Shown here in pieces: positions 1 to 12,211 of a stretch of DNA of 64,000 bases. The notes below the pieces were generated by a model, which searched no databases, had not been told where the DNA came from, and saw only the letters and a list, made by a program, of their open reading frames with translations. The DNA comes from Apostichopus japonicus (lineage: Eukaryota > Echinodermata > Holothuroidea > Aspidochirotida > Stichopodidae), in assembly GCF_037975245.1 (NCBI RefSeq), contig NC_092576.1:7961001-8025000 (forward strand), given 5' to 3'. Position 1 is the stretch's first letter, and every line of letters starts with the position of its first letter. The position numbers and the translations under genes were made by a program.

Positions 1-500
1 GTCTGTTAGAATATCTTGGGCTGGTATTCTCATCTCTCAGAGATTGAACATAGGTAGCAGTTTGTGGCTTATTGACAAGTTCATTACTAGAATTCATGTT
101 GCGTACTTTGTTGTTTGTAAGTTAATGAAATATGTAAAGTGGATCATTGTCATGTAAAGTTGTGAGGTATATTAAGTTACTAGAATAGTGAGGCTGCTGT
201 CACAAGTCCTTTTTTGGTCATTATTTTCATTATAAATTATTGCTGTACTGTATAAAGTAACTGAGTGTACGTAACATTACCACTAACGTGAAAACTTGTT
301 TGTGACAACTTTTAGCAAACATTTGGATATGATCCAACCAAATACTGTCAGCGCACTATTTTATTTATTTCTCCCTCTCTCCACCTCTCTCTCTCTCTCT
401 CTCCCTATTGTGCAATAATCTTTAACTTCCATGTATTTATTTATGGTAAATCACAGACCACGTGGGTTACTTCCCCACACACTTTCCTGTTACTCCTAAG

Positions 501-563
<63 letters not shown>

Positions 564-1068
564 ATATATTTATATAGTTGAGACTAGTGGAACACTAGTT
601 GTTACTTAGTTTCACGCGTTGAGCAATCATCAGACAACTGAATATATTTTATAAGCCTCAACTATAGAAATATTACTAACACTAAAGTTTTCTATTTAGA
701 AACTAATATTCATCTGGTCTCATTCATCTGGTCTCTCTGTGTAAAATTTTCATAAACCTGCAGAATTAGACATTTACAAATTTAATTGACATGATTAGTT
801 TGTGTGCTCTCAACAATATCTCTCATTTTAAATGACAGTTTTGTATATTCAAATTTCATTTTCATACTTTGTATCGGTAGTTGCTATTGACAAAGGAAGT
901 TTTATAACACAAAAGTGTAGTGTCTATGGATGGATAAACCTATCTTCTATATATTAGATAACGTCAATATCTTGTGTGTGTTTAGTTTCTCTCCATAGGG
1001 TTTTGATGGTCACCCACCCTTTCTATAAACTGTTTCACAAAACGTGTGCTTTGTTTTTATATGCAAAA
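1..1068. other. Intergenic, AT-rich; no gene seen
   Basis: I see no coding exon here. The stretch holds a pyrimidine (CT)n run near 371-405 and a TA microsatellite that turns into a TATG run (separate entry). The remainder is unremarkable AT-rich sequence. Confidence 0.6.
503..570. repeat. (TA)n / (TATG)n compound microsatellite
   Basis: About 18 TA dinucleotides (roughly 503-539) run directly into about six TATG units and then back into TA. It is plain microsatellite sequence. Confidence 0.9.
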
Positions 1069-1428
1069 GTGGCTATTCTTACGACTAGTCGTAACAATAA
1101 TTCCCTTTTACGCATGCACAGTTGCTTTAACGTGGCTATTTTTAGGACTAGGAGTACCATTTTTACGACTAGGAGTAACAATAATTCCCTTTTACGCATG
1201 CACAGGTGCTTTAACGTGGCTATTTTTAGGACTAGGAGTACTATTTTTAGGACTAGGAGTAACAATATTTTCCGGTTAAGGGTTGGGTTAGGGCTAGGTT
1301 AGGGGTTAGGGTTAGGTTTACCCCTACTACATGGGCAGTTGCTTTATTTACTTTACTGCGCATGAATTCGCCGATGTCGTAAGAATAGTTTATAAATAAT
1401 TGTTACGACTAGTCGTAAGAATAGCCAC
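1069..1428. mobile_element. 360-bp element with 30-bp perfect terminal inverted repeats
   Basis: Positions 1069-1098 are the exact reverse complement of 1399-1428, so the stretch is bounded by 30-bp perfect inverted repeats. Each contains the palindrome ACGACTAGTCGT. Inside are about 2.5 copies of a ~70-bp tandem repeat (about 1075-1265) containing the word CGCATGCACAG, followed by TTAGGG-like sequence (1273-1320). The shape is that of a miniature inverted-repeat element. No transposase is present. The target-site duplication is unclear, although TTTTATAT occurs just outside both ends. A simple long inverted repeat of other origin cannot be excluded. Confidence 0.6.
1273..1320 (+). repeat. 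Interstitial telomere-like TTAGGG repeats
   Basis: Irregular copies of TTAGGG/GGTTAG occur in a row, interrupted by variants such as GGGCTAGG. They sit inside the inverted-repeat element, not at a chromosome end. Confidence 0.7.
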
Positions 1429-1929
1429 AGCCTTTTATATATGCTGTAGACGTCTACATTGTCTGTGTTTATTTGTTGCATTATGATTTAATTTCTTTTT
1501 CTTCCAACTTCATTTTATGGAAAGTAACTCCAGAAGTGACAACTTTCCTTCCTCCAGGCTCTCATTTTACAAAGGGGAATCATGTCCAGCTCGTCGCCAG
1601 TTGGTATATTCCAGTATTAAGAGATGGGTGTTTTGCTTTTGTGTAGAATCTAAAACAAAAATTGTTTTGTCGTTATCAAATTATTTTAAGAATGAAACGT
1701 AATTCACATCCCTAACCTATTTTAATTCAGTGAATTAATATTATTTTTATTTTTATTAATCTCTATAAAACCTTTTTGTTGACCTTTTACCTTTCTTAAA
1801 CTGGATACCATTCTATTATTGAATAGTATCGTCCAATGTAAAACAGGCTGGGACGAGTGGGACATGATCCATATATTAGGCAAAAATGAAAACACCTGCA
1901 GTGAAATGAAGAAAAATATATAAGTCCAC
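1429..1929. other. Intergenic; nothing recognised
   Basis: There is no coding exon, RNA gene or clear repeat in this stretch. Short open frames lack family features. Confidence 0.5.
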
Positions 1930-2275
1930 TTACAGTTATTCTTTGTAAACAGTGTAGATTGTACAATGTTATTCTTTGTAACCAGTGTACATTGTATACT
2001 GTTATTCTTTGTAAACAACATTGTCATTCTTTGTAAACAGTGTAGATTGTATACTGTTACTCTTTGTAAACTGTAGATTGTACACTGTTATTCTTTGTAA
2101 ACAGTGTAGATTGTACACTGTTATTCTTTGTAAACAGTGTAGATTGTACACTGTTATTCTTTGTAAACTGTACATTGTTATTCTTTGTAAACAGTGTAGA
2201 TTGTATACTGTTATTCTTTGTAAACTGTACATTGTATGCTGTTATTCTTTGTAAACTGTAGCTTGTATACTGGTA
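1930..2275. repeat. ~33-bp minisatellite
   Basis: About ten copies of a unit built around TTATTCTTTGTAAACAGTG and TAGATTGTACACTG lie in tandem. Full units are about 33 bp and shortened ones about 21 bp. Reading frames through it encode only repeated low-complexity peptide, so I do not call a gene. Confidence 0.85.
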
Positions 2276-3757
2276 TTCTTACAAGGAAACACTTTATTTC
2301 ATTTTTATTCTTGCAAGGGATTGTCAAGGTTAGTTTGTTTTTCTTAAAGCAATATTTTCTTTAAAGTATCCATCATCAGGGTGGGTGGCGGAGCTGGGTG
2401 CGGGAGGGGAGAGGTGGGTGTGGGAGGGAGAGGTGGGTGACAGGATTTACTACATGTGTGTAATAAACAATGGACATTTGAAAAAATACATGTTGACTGG
2501 GGAATCCAATAGAAAGTGTAAATGCTATTTTTTGTTGCACTTAAGAAATGTTTGTGATTTATTCGCTACACCAGCAGAAACTCAACATATTTCGTTGGGA
2601 TATAACCTAGTTTAAATGTCATGTCTGGAGGCTGGTATATCTCGATGTGGAGACATATTGGAAGGATCGAGGGACTTTGAATTCTCTTGGCTTTTCTTTC
2701 AAGTCCTCACAGTTAAGAATGGCCATAAAAATGTTACCCATAATACAGCACAATTTATATATATACTATGGATATCTCATGTCACGAAACAGAAGGTGAA
2801 ATCAATTTAGCTGTGCATATTTATGCCGAGAATGTGACTCATGAGTAATAGTATAGTAGATACGAAACTAGCCATCGAACCATCAAAACATATTCTGGAT
2901 AAAAAAAAAGATGTGGAATATTATAATATCAAAATATTTAATGATATAAGATTGTCATTTTTGCAATTTTGTATACTCATCGCTCTTTTGTGACATCATA
3001 GCACAACTTTAATCAATCTGAGTTGGGAATATAAGTGTATTTGTGACCTGTTTGGGTATTAAATAATACCCAATTTAAATATGCTTGTGTAGTTATTGCA
3101 ATAAATGGTCCCAAAAATATTTGGCCCAAACAACATGGCTCTAAATTAAATTTACCCCTTCCAAAATTGAACAACAAATTCGTCCCAAATGGTCCCAAAA
3201 TATATTGGGCCTCATAATTTCGGTCCCAAAGAATGTGTCCCAAAAATGTATTTGAGGTGGAAGTGAAATATGGCCCGACGTGACCCAAAAATGGGCCCAG
3301 AATTTGCATGGGACCAACTATTAACCTACAACTGTATACCAAGTTTGGTTACAATTCGACATGTTGCGAAGTTATTTGCAAGGTACAAGTTTTTACGTTT
3401 GACAACAAAACCATATTTATGTTCATAAGGTCCGTGCCAAAAACCATAGGGCACACATTTCTCACTATAACGTTGGCGAGGTATGGATCTTAGCGGATAA
3501 CTGGCTCGAGATGACTCTCAACTGAATTTATCTTTTGTAAAGAACTTTATTCTCATGAAATTACAGGCATGAAACTTTCTCAGCAGGCTACAGTCATGTA
3601 TACCCACAGCGCTTAGACATCAAAGTATATAGCAAGAGTGACAGTGTAAAGCAATTTCTTCACATACTTAACAAAAAATAACACTTACGAATTACACAAA
3701 GATACAGTTTAAGTACTTAAAACATTTAAAATAGTACTTTCAGAGCTGACGTAAACC
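2276..3757. other. Intergenic; short degenerate GGTCCCAAA repeats only
   Basis: No gene is recognised. Between about 3103 and 3300 the words TCCCAAA/GGCCC recur seven or eight times at irregular spacing, which looks like a decayed minisatellite. The rest shows nothing. Confidence 0.45.
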
Positions 3758-4221
3758 CAGGCATGAGACTCTTCCGCGGAAACGCGGATTTCAGATTTTT
3801 TTTTTTTTCATTTTCGCGTTTGTTCTCGTAATTCGCGATTTTTATTATTTTATATTATTTTTTTATTTAATTTTTTTTGGTTTTTGTTTTTGTTTTTTGT
3901 GCCGAACATGCTGGACTGTGAAGGGAAGGAACACCGAATTTGACCAGTGGTGGAATCAAGTAGCACAAAGCAAGCAAAAAAGCCTTTTTTTGGTTCAAAA
4001 AAGCTAATGGATAAATTATACAAGCAGAAACTCCACAATTTTTGGGCGAGTTACGTGATGTGATAGATTCCATCTAGAGTCCACCATTTTGCATTTAAGC
4101 CCTCCTTACCTGACAAAAAAATTCTAAAGGGGAGGGGGACACCCCCTCCCCTTAAACCCCTCCCCCAGGACGGCGATCAATAAATTTCAGATTTTTTTTC
4201 CCCGGCTCAGTCTCATCCCTG
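3758..4221. mobile_element. hAT-type miniature element with perfect 8-bp target-site duplication
   Basis: The left end begins CAGGCATGAGACT and the right end, read inward on the minus strand, begins CAGGGATGAGACT. The element is flanked by an exact 8-bp direct repeat, CGTAAACC (3750-3757 and 4222-4229). An 8-bp duplication with CAG-type termini is the mark of hAT transposons. The interior is 464 bp of T-rich and C-rich non-coding sequence, so the element is non-autonomous. Confidence 0.85.
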
Positions 4222-5751
4222 CGTAAACCTGATTAATATATTTTGGAAAGTTTGAAAATATAGACTTGGCACCAATGTATAAAATATATAAAATGTATAA
4301 AAAAAAATAAAATATGCTTCAAACATGTTTACATTGTTTAAAATCAATTACAAATATATTAAGGACATCTCTGGTGTTGAATGTGACGAAGGATTCCCTG
4401 TTCTTTATATGAAATTAACAGGAACAGTTGTTAGCAAACCGTTAACAAAAGTAACAGTATTTGCTGTTACTCTGTCGTTCAGCCTCTGAAGAAGATCCTG
4501 CTAGCATTGAAACGTCAGGCCCACTTACTTTTACACATTCTTCTTATACAGGTTTTTTTTTTTATGGATAAGCGGTTTGCTAACAGTTTCATTTTATTTA
4601 GAAACACATTTTGATTGATTTATGATCATTAAAAAAAAAAAAAAAGAACATGGGATTTTGAACATTTAGGACTGCACTAATAAGGATCATCATTGCCGTC
4701 ATCATCATCACCAACACCACCATCATCACCACCACCATCATCAACATCAATTATTTAGCCTTAAAGGAGCATTCCAGAGTATAAACTGTTAGCTAGACAA
4801 ATACTTCTCGCACACACACGTGTCTATCTTCTATTCATAGTGTGTTATATGAAAGACTCAAATTCTGACTTTATAGTCATCTCTTAACATAGCAATCAAT
4901 CTAGCTGGACCTAGAATAGTGTTTGATTCAATCAAATAAACTTACAAATAACCATCAGTGAATCTTTAGACAGAACATGATACATTGACAGAGTATAATG
5001 CAAATGTCGCAAGGCAAACTCAATGCAGGCATGGACAGAGGGCAGCAGATAGAACTAGGTCAGGGCCTGAGGTCAAGTACATCACTGTGTCCCCTTTTTA
5101 AGGAGTTCATGTTAACTTCAGTACGTGATGTAAATCAGACTTATGCTTGGCAACCGTGGGTAGTGCAGGCTCCCTGATCCCTACAACCTCTAATCATATT
5201 TTCCTACTAACGGTGCCTGTTACTGCTTTAATGAGTGGTACCTATGAGCAAGGTCGACACAGCACATACAGGCTGATAGAAGGGTGGATGGACGAGCTGG
5301 CTTGGGAGTCTTGATAGCTGCCACATCTTTGTACATACTTTGCTTATGGAAGACTTTATCACGTCGCTTTAGTGGAAGAGGCCCAATGTTTTTATCTATC
5401 TTCTAGAAAAATAACTCAAATTTCATTGTTAACGAATACTATGGAAAAATTTTCACAAATCAGTGAACAATCTGCATGTCTTTCACTTTTGTTGGTGACT
5501 CTTGGAGTGAATACTGAGTGAGGTAACACTGCATATAAACCAAAACATGTGGTATGCTTGCATTATCTTATGTACATACAGTTCTGGGAACTGTTTTCAA
5601 TTTATAATACACAGATTTGTCAAAGTAAAGCCTTGAAAGGGTCACCAGTGAAGCAAAAAAATCTCTTGTGATCGACATTAAAATATGGAGAAAAGTAGAA
5701 ACCATCCATGCCGATACAAATTGAACAATTACCCTCCAATCAATGAATGAT
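4222..5751. other. Intergenic; CAT microsatellite and a possible retroelement trace
   Basis: No gene is recognised. A degenerate (CAT/CAC)n run lies at about 4687-4750. Around 4485-4530 the words CTGAAGAAGATCCTGCTAG and GAAACGTCAGG resemble a motif often seen at the ends of retroelements, but this is recall only. Part of the right end is probably the 3' untranslated region of PLSCR-A; I found no canonical polyadenylation signal on the minus strand. Confidence 0.35.
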
Positions 5752-8700
5752 CTAATATCTGTTGTTCTTGTTCTTCTTCTGCTCATAGAACATGAATTCA
5801 ATTAGGATGAGTGCCCCCAACAGCGTAGCCTTCATTTTGACGTCGAGGTCCATCGGAAACTGAATTCCAAAGTTATCAGCTTTGGTGAAGCATTCCTTGG
5901 CAAATCCAGCCCATTGCTTGGTAATATTACCAACCTCATGGTCCTCGTCCAAAGACAGTACCTTGTCAAACAAAAGTAAAAAAACAAAAAAATATTATCA
6001 AAAACAAAAACACATGATTCTTTTGGCAAGAAAACATATGCCACAGTCATGGTCATTAATTATCAATTTTCTTCCGTATCGTTAGTGATGATATTTGTTT
6101 GGGTTTCCAAATTCCAGATCGTTTGGGCAGCGATTGAGGAATATAAGCTCGACGAAACGAATTAATCACCTGTAACTGGGACAGACGTAGTAAACATGGC
6201 AGCGACTACTCGCATCAAAAGTCTGAACATGGTTGACAATCACTTGATTTCCTAGCATATTTCAATGTTAAATTGTGTATGATATTTACAGAGTTTGTTG
6301 CACAATTTACTAGATGGTTATCGATAACAGACTGATAAGCTGGTAACTAACTGCATTGGGTCATAACTTACGCTTTGATACCTCAAGCGATTCTCCGAGT
6401 TTTCGAGATAACATAACAGGTTACTTACCTTGAAGTCAACGTCACAAGTGCAACAGACACCCTGGCAAAACCAGCAGGGTCCACGTATTTTCAAGACGGG
6501 ATCCATATTGGCATCGAGAATCTCATAATGGGCCTTCCATGAACTTCCCCTGCGGATTAAAAGAAACAAAATGAATGAATGTTACAGTGTGGGCGGTCTT
6601 TGGTTGACACTTACCTGTGAATGGAAAATAACAAAATATACCAATCTCACAGAGGGTATTACCCTTAATTTTACGAAAAATGAAACATGACTTCCTTCTT
6701 TGGAATAAACAATAATCAGTTGTCCGCCTAGGATACCTAGAGCTAGTGTACGTAACAAACATACAGGAGTACGACCTTTCACACAATATCAATCATACAG
6801 AAATATATGACCTGTCACGAATAAACATTTAATACATCATGGCAAATTTCAAGGGATGAATAAGGTTATTGATTTATTAAAATGTTCGGAAATTCTCCTC
6901 TACTGATGTACATTTTAAGTATTGGTTGAAACAAAAGAGGTACCCGTGGATTGACCTACGATCGATTGGTGCTGGTTAGTAAGAATGAACATCCGTTGTT
7001 GCCGACTGCCACAGACCGGTGTAAATTCATAACACATATCTAGATTGGTTGGCAAACATCCTTCTCAATACAGTCATGACGGTCGTTTTTTAAACTACGC
7101 CAATTCATGACGGTAAAGCCTGGCTATAGAAAAACAGTCGTCCTCAAATTCACTCGAGCATGAATCATTAGTTACTTGATACCATATAGGCTATCCGAAA
7201 TACTGTCATTAGGATTCATCCATGAGTGCACCTACTTAATTGACCAGCCACCATATGATTGGAAACACAAGTGCTCTAATGGCCAGCACTACTCTCCGTG
7301 TGTGAAGACAAAATTTGACTTGACAACTGCAATAGTATGCAGTGTGTTTAATCATGAATTTGAGCAGAGCATTACAAACTCGGTTAGATATATTCATTCT
7401 CCCCTAATTTTAGCCCAAAGCAGGGGACTCGAGTGGTATTTGCTACAGGCAGGGATGATCGTAATGTTACCTCTGCCGGACATGTCCTATCGGCTGGCCA
7501 GGAGGAGACTCAATAGCGATGGTGCGGGAACAATGGTCGCAGCTCCCTGCGCACCAGCAGCACCCCGAGCAACATTGGAATGGCCGTACCATCCTCAGAA
7601 CCTCTTGGTTCAGGTTGTTGACGACATGCATCGTAAAGCCCCGCCCAGGGCCACAACACAGCCTCATGCACAGCTCAGACTCCTCGAAGGCAAAGAAAAC
7701 CTTTAAAAATCAAAGGTGGAATTGGTCATGCTTATGCCAAATGTACTCTGTGGCAGGCATGGTAACACTAAGCAGGAATGGTTTGGAAAAACATAATGTG
7801 GGACAGGTACAGGCCGGCATCTGAGCTGCAATGCATTATTACCTTGAGCAATTAATAACTACCAGTTTTGAAGCAACATCCTTTGATTTTGTTTTCTTTT
7901 ATGTACCTCAGAAGGGTTCCATGTGCACGGCTCATTGCCACATTAAGATAACACTTGTACTGTACATCAATGCTGCAGTATGTACATGTAATCAATATCT
8001 ATGCGATGAAGTGCCTAAAAGTTTTTATCCCAAACGAGAGCTTACATTTTATCCAAAAAAAAAGACTTCACTACTCCCCCCAATTCCCTGGCCCCGCTGC
8101 CCCCCCAAGATATACCCTCTCTTTCACAGGCTCACCCATTGACTTCCCTGTCCCTTCAACCGTTAAAACCTACGATCAAATTTCAAAAAAACTTGGTAAC
8201 CAAATGTTGTGTCCTTGTGCCATATTTTGTTGTCTGTTGTTCAGACCGGATACACTTACCTGCTGTCCAAGAGCATTCTTAATCTGGTAACGATTTTGGG
8301 TCTCAATCCCAGTGAAAGCTTCAAAGAGTTCCACCTGTTGGTGAACAAGTATCTGGTCCAACTGTGTCAAGTACTCAAGGCCAGGGGGACATCCAGGAAT
8401 AGACTGTTGGTAAAATAAACATAGATTGTTAGCAGAACCAAGTCAAAAATGTCCCTATAGACTCTATGATAGAGAGACTTACGACAAATGCACAGGCCTA
8501 CGATTTATCTACTCCGTATGTACAGTATATATCGTATCAGAAATTTCTTTCTTCTTTCTAGACTGAAGAGAAATTATGGTTATAAACTTAATTTAATGGT
8601 GCTGCAAATTTGTCAATCCAGTGTCTAAAATAGGAGGAGTTCAAACCCATCAGTTTATGGTGAAATTCTGTACTTATTCTTGAACTGAAGTTTCAAAATG

Positions 8701-10207
8701 CTAACATTAGGAGATGTTGAAAAAACTGTTAATTTTGGCAACATTTTTTAAGAAATGTTCTCTACCCAAAAGAAATTAAACAAGAAGTAGGGAAAAGGTG
8801 TTAACATTTTAAGCAGCAATGACCCTGGCAGAGTATTAAAGAGGTGTTGCAAAAGAGTAGTAGAAGGTACAGGCAGGTTCACTACATAATTACTATTAAT
8901 TTATTATTTAGTAATTACTATCATTAATAGTGATCAAAATCAGAGGGGAACACTGAAGAAGCCAGCTAGAGGCTCAGACTATAAGGGGTGGTGGTGGATA
9001 ACCACTGTTTCTGTCATATAAAAAGGGGATGAAGAGACGAATAGAATCTGCTTTATTGGCTCCAATTATAGCATGCTATAGCTAGGAAAGTTTTGTGATT
9101 AGTTTATCGACCTGCCACGGTCGTAAATCCACCTCAGGCTCTATGATTAGCCTGCATTGCTATTTAACACCATTAGGCTCTTTGTGTAAACACTGTGTGG
9201 AAATATGTTCATGTCTACATATGTAGTTAATCATACAGCGTTCACACAAAGACCCTCATACAAGAAAAAGTATATGGTGAGGCATTGCAGACTAATTGGT
9301 AAAGAGAGGTCATTTTACGACCAAGGCAGGCAGGCGCGTAGCCAAGGGGGGGGGGGGGGGGGCGAAGGGGGCATATTGAGCATATTTTTTAAAAATTTTT
9401 TTTATGTTTTTATGATATCGCTAGTATTTTCGAAAGAGAAATTCTTAAGATGCAACTTACATGGCCTGGGAAGTGCCATTTCCAGCGATCTGGGAGGCAT
9501 TTTCAGCCAAAATTTTCTTGTACGCTTCGCGCCAACCGGTGGCGCTACGCTTAGATAGTTTGCATTGCCAAATCTTCAGTTTCGCCCCTCCCTTGGCAAA
9601 TTCCTGGCTACGCGCCTGATTAGGCAGGTCGATTACGTAATCTCAAGAAACTTTTCCATGATAGCATGCTATAGTTGGGGTCTATACAGAAGACCTTTAA
9701 GTGATGCATCATCAGTGAAGATTGATGGCAGATGGGTATATAGGGTTTTCATCATTAAGGCCTGTAGTATCTAGGGCAAGGAATGATTTACTCTCCACAA
9801 CTTGTGTAGTAACTTTAGGATTATGGAAGTGTGTTTTCAAAAGCACGCAGTGAGTTGTGAAAGTACTGAGGTCATGTGTACAGAAACAAAGATAGGCCAA
9901 CACAATTTTCATTGCAGAACTTTATACCTTTGTTGCATGGAAGTTGCAGGTCAGTCTGGGAATATTACAGCCAGAGTGCCTAAGTTATGAGCAGACAGAT
10001 TAAGCTTGAAAGTGAAATATTTACATTAGGCCTATTTTCTGTTTACAATGGGTCCAATACACTTACGGGCGGTGGTGCCATCCATTGTATTTGTCCAACA
10101 GCTGAAGGCGCTGGTTGTCCCCCATGTTGGTATGGTGGTTGTCCCCGTCCTGGTGGGATTGTCACAACCTCATTTTTTAATGACCCATACTGAAACGTTT
10201 CTGCCAT
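5752..10207 (-). CDS. Phospholipid scramblase (PLSCR-A), five coding exons
   Basis: Coding exons on the minus strand are 10207-10067, 8403-8260, 7700-7471, 6549-6429 and 5961-5752. Together they give 846 nt, or 281 residues. Family role: Ca2+-activated, membrane-anchored protein linked to bidirectional lipid movement across the plasma membrane; some members also act in signalling and the nucleus. What is seen: a Pro/Gly/Gln-rich N-terminus (about 1-50), the scramblase start CPPGLEYL (52-59), a cysteine cluster (C138, 139, 142, 143, 145, 149, 152) fitting the palmitoylation site, a Ca2+-binding-like loop [13 protein letters not shown] (238-250), and a C-terminal hydrophobic helix (about 255-271) ending in a short polar tail. 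All junctions are GT-AG, with phases 0, 0, 2, 0. The start is the first ATG of exon 1. It faces PLSCR-B. Orthology to a particular vertebrate PLSCR is not resolvable. Confidence 0.93.
8199..8432 (-). other. PLSCR-A exon 2 and flanking intron, unusually similar to PLSCR-B
   Basis: Exon 2 (8403-8260) differs from PLSCR-B exon 2 at only 4 of 144 positions by my count. The first ~62 nt of the following intron differ at about 4, and the last ~29 nt of the preceding intron at about 4. Other introns show no such similarity. Confidence 0.75.
9331..9618 (+). mobile_element. hAT-like miniature element in PLSCR-A intron 1
   Basis: It starts CAGGCGCGTAGCC and ends GGCTACGCGCCTG, an inverted pair of 13 bp. 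The interior matches the element at 42452-42756 in inverted order over most of its length, including the shared word TATGATATCGCTAGT. A poly-G run follows the left end. No clean 8-bp target duplication is seen here, although AGGCAGG occurs next to both ends. Confidence 0.75.
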
Positions 10208-11596
10208 GTTTGGTATGGGAAGGCTGGACTAGAATATTGTATCTCAAACTTAAAACTGTTTCCTGTATAACCAACAAGATCGAGAGACAAAAAAATACCC
10301 CATCTTACTTGAAGCTGTTTATACATGTACATGAACAGAGACTGCAAAAGAACTCTTTAAGTGTAGGAACATTCAAGTTACATGTATAGTAACACACTTG
10401 AGTGCATGGTTATCAGCTCTGGATTTTTAATCATATCATAGAATGAATACATAAATTCAATACCTCAATATTGATGCAACCGGTTTACCTGACTCATCTT
10501 TAGAAATATAGTCTGGTGACACAAAACATAATAGCCTAACAAATATTAAAAAACATATAGGCTCTACGTAGGCCCCTAGGCCTACTTATGAAAATGTTAT
10601 GAAGTTTTTGGGTGATGATTCAGTAAAAGGGGTGGGTGCTGTCTAGCCTAGGGACAGGTTATCGATATCAAAACTTTTAATCCTTTTGTTTCTTTTAGTT
10701 TTAGTTTAAGATAAATATATAGATGCCTAAGTTATGGTAAGTATATGACAGGTAGCTTATTCAGTACCTGTTAGTGTTACTGTCATAAGTCATATTGTAA
10801 CATAGCTCCTAGTCTACAGTATAGCCCTACATATCTTGAAAATTCGTTCCACTGGGCACCGAACTTTAGAATTGGGTGCAACACGTTACTTCTGTGTAAG
10901 GTCACTGTGGACATTTCTAAGGGAATCACCAGCCAGCCTAACTTAGTGTTGGCCTAGCCTAAAGCCTAAATGTAAACAGCCTAACCATTACTATTGACGT
11001 TTTCGTAACAAAATTCAATTTGGCAGGAATGCAAAGTTGCGATATTTCTGGCGCTTGTATTAATCAAATTCATATTACATGGTAGTGTTGGTGTCACCAT
11101 GGATCCCTTACATATGCTTACCACCACACTCTGACTAACTGTCTAAAACGGTTCCCTTAGATCTCCCTTGCCTCGATGTGTGCGACTCACTTCACCGGAC
11201 TTTGTACTTGCAGACAGAGCTCAAATTCTTGTTTCTAAAAATAACAATGACGAAATGTGAGGGGAGAAGTTACTTACGCAATCTAACAAGTGGAACGATC
11301 GGAAGTAGCAATCGTAATTAGTAGTTATAAACTGAGTGCCAGTCAATCGAGGACATTACACATGCGTTAAAAACCTTCTGAAAATTGACTAGAACATCGG
11401 TTGTTGGAACAATTAATTCCTTGCGCAATCCTGTTCCTCCTAAAGTCTGATGCATTATGGGTCCTCCAAAACTCCAAATCATGACACCTACTCGATCGCT
11501 CGATTGATATCAGAATACTGAAAAGCAGTCATAAATATTATGACAATTGGGGGGGGGGGGAAGGAGTAGGCAATATAAATATTTACTTCAATCGGT
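10208..11596. promoter_or_regulatory. 5' region of PLSCR-A with a possible untranslated exon
   Basis: Upstream of the PLSCR-A start, on the minus strand, TTCTAG near 10236 could be an acceptor. GTAAGTA (11277-11271) could be the donor of a 5' untranslated exon beginning around 11.3-11.35 kb. This would put the promoter near 11.35 kb. Both sites are guesses from splice consensus; no TATA box or transcript evidence is available. Confidence 0.3.
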
Positions 11597-12211
11597 AGTG
11601 GCGTCATAAATGGGTGGCCTGGGGGTGGGGAACGTGCCCGCCCAAATTAATTGTGCTCCCAGGTGCCCCCCCCCCCCCTCCCACCATAGATGCGATTTGT
11701 AGTGTTAAAAAACATTACTCAAACAAAAAAAGTGCACAAAGGGGGACGAAAGGTTTTCTGTCTTCTGTAAAACATCTTTCCACCGACCATCACAATAACC
11801 ATGCAGTTATAATTGTTTTCTCACTAAAACAAGGTCACAGTGGCCCGGCGTGAATCGCGCTACTACCCTGCATGAATTTTAATTTTCAACACCTCTTAGT
11901 TACAAACATTATCAAAGCAAGACGGTTAATTTCCTTCTTTTGTATAACTTTTTTATCCACCTCAATTAAAAACATAAATATCGGACGGACTAAGCCCGAA
12001 AATTCTTGAAAATAAAGTTACTGCAAGTTGCAAAATATAGCACCAGATTGCATGTTAAGACCCTTAGTTAATAAAACACAATTTAGGGACAGTGTCCCCA
12101 TACCCTTAGACCCCATCCCCAGGACGGCCTTCCCAATAAACATTGTGCCCCATGATTAAGTGTTGTGCCCCCCCCCCCACCCCCAAATTGAAATGTCTGG
12201 CATCGCCACTG
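11596..12211. mobile_element. Possible decayed hAT-like element
   Basis: Left edge TAGTGGCGTCATAAA and right edge (minus strand) CAGTGGCGATGCC share the AGTGGCG terminus typical of hAT-like miniature elements. Poly-C runs follow both ends. No matching 8-bp target duplication was found, so the boundaries are uncertain. Confidence 0.3.

Noticed and set aside
1273-1320. True telomere or chromosome end
   Set aside because: The repeats are short, irregular and enclosed by an inverted-repeat element with unique sequence on both sides.
1930-2275. CRISPR-like array
   Set aside because: Units abut without unique spacers and the genome is animal, so it is a minisatellite.
7176-7706. Open frame of 176 codons on the plus strand
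   Set aside because: It lies antisense over PLSCR-A exon 3, whose splice sites and protein family are clear.
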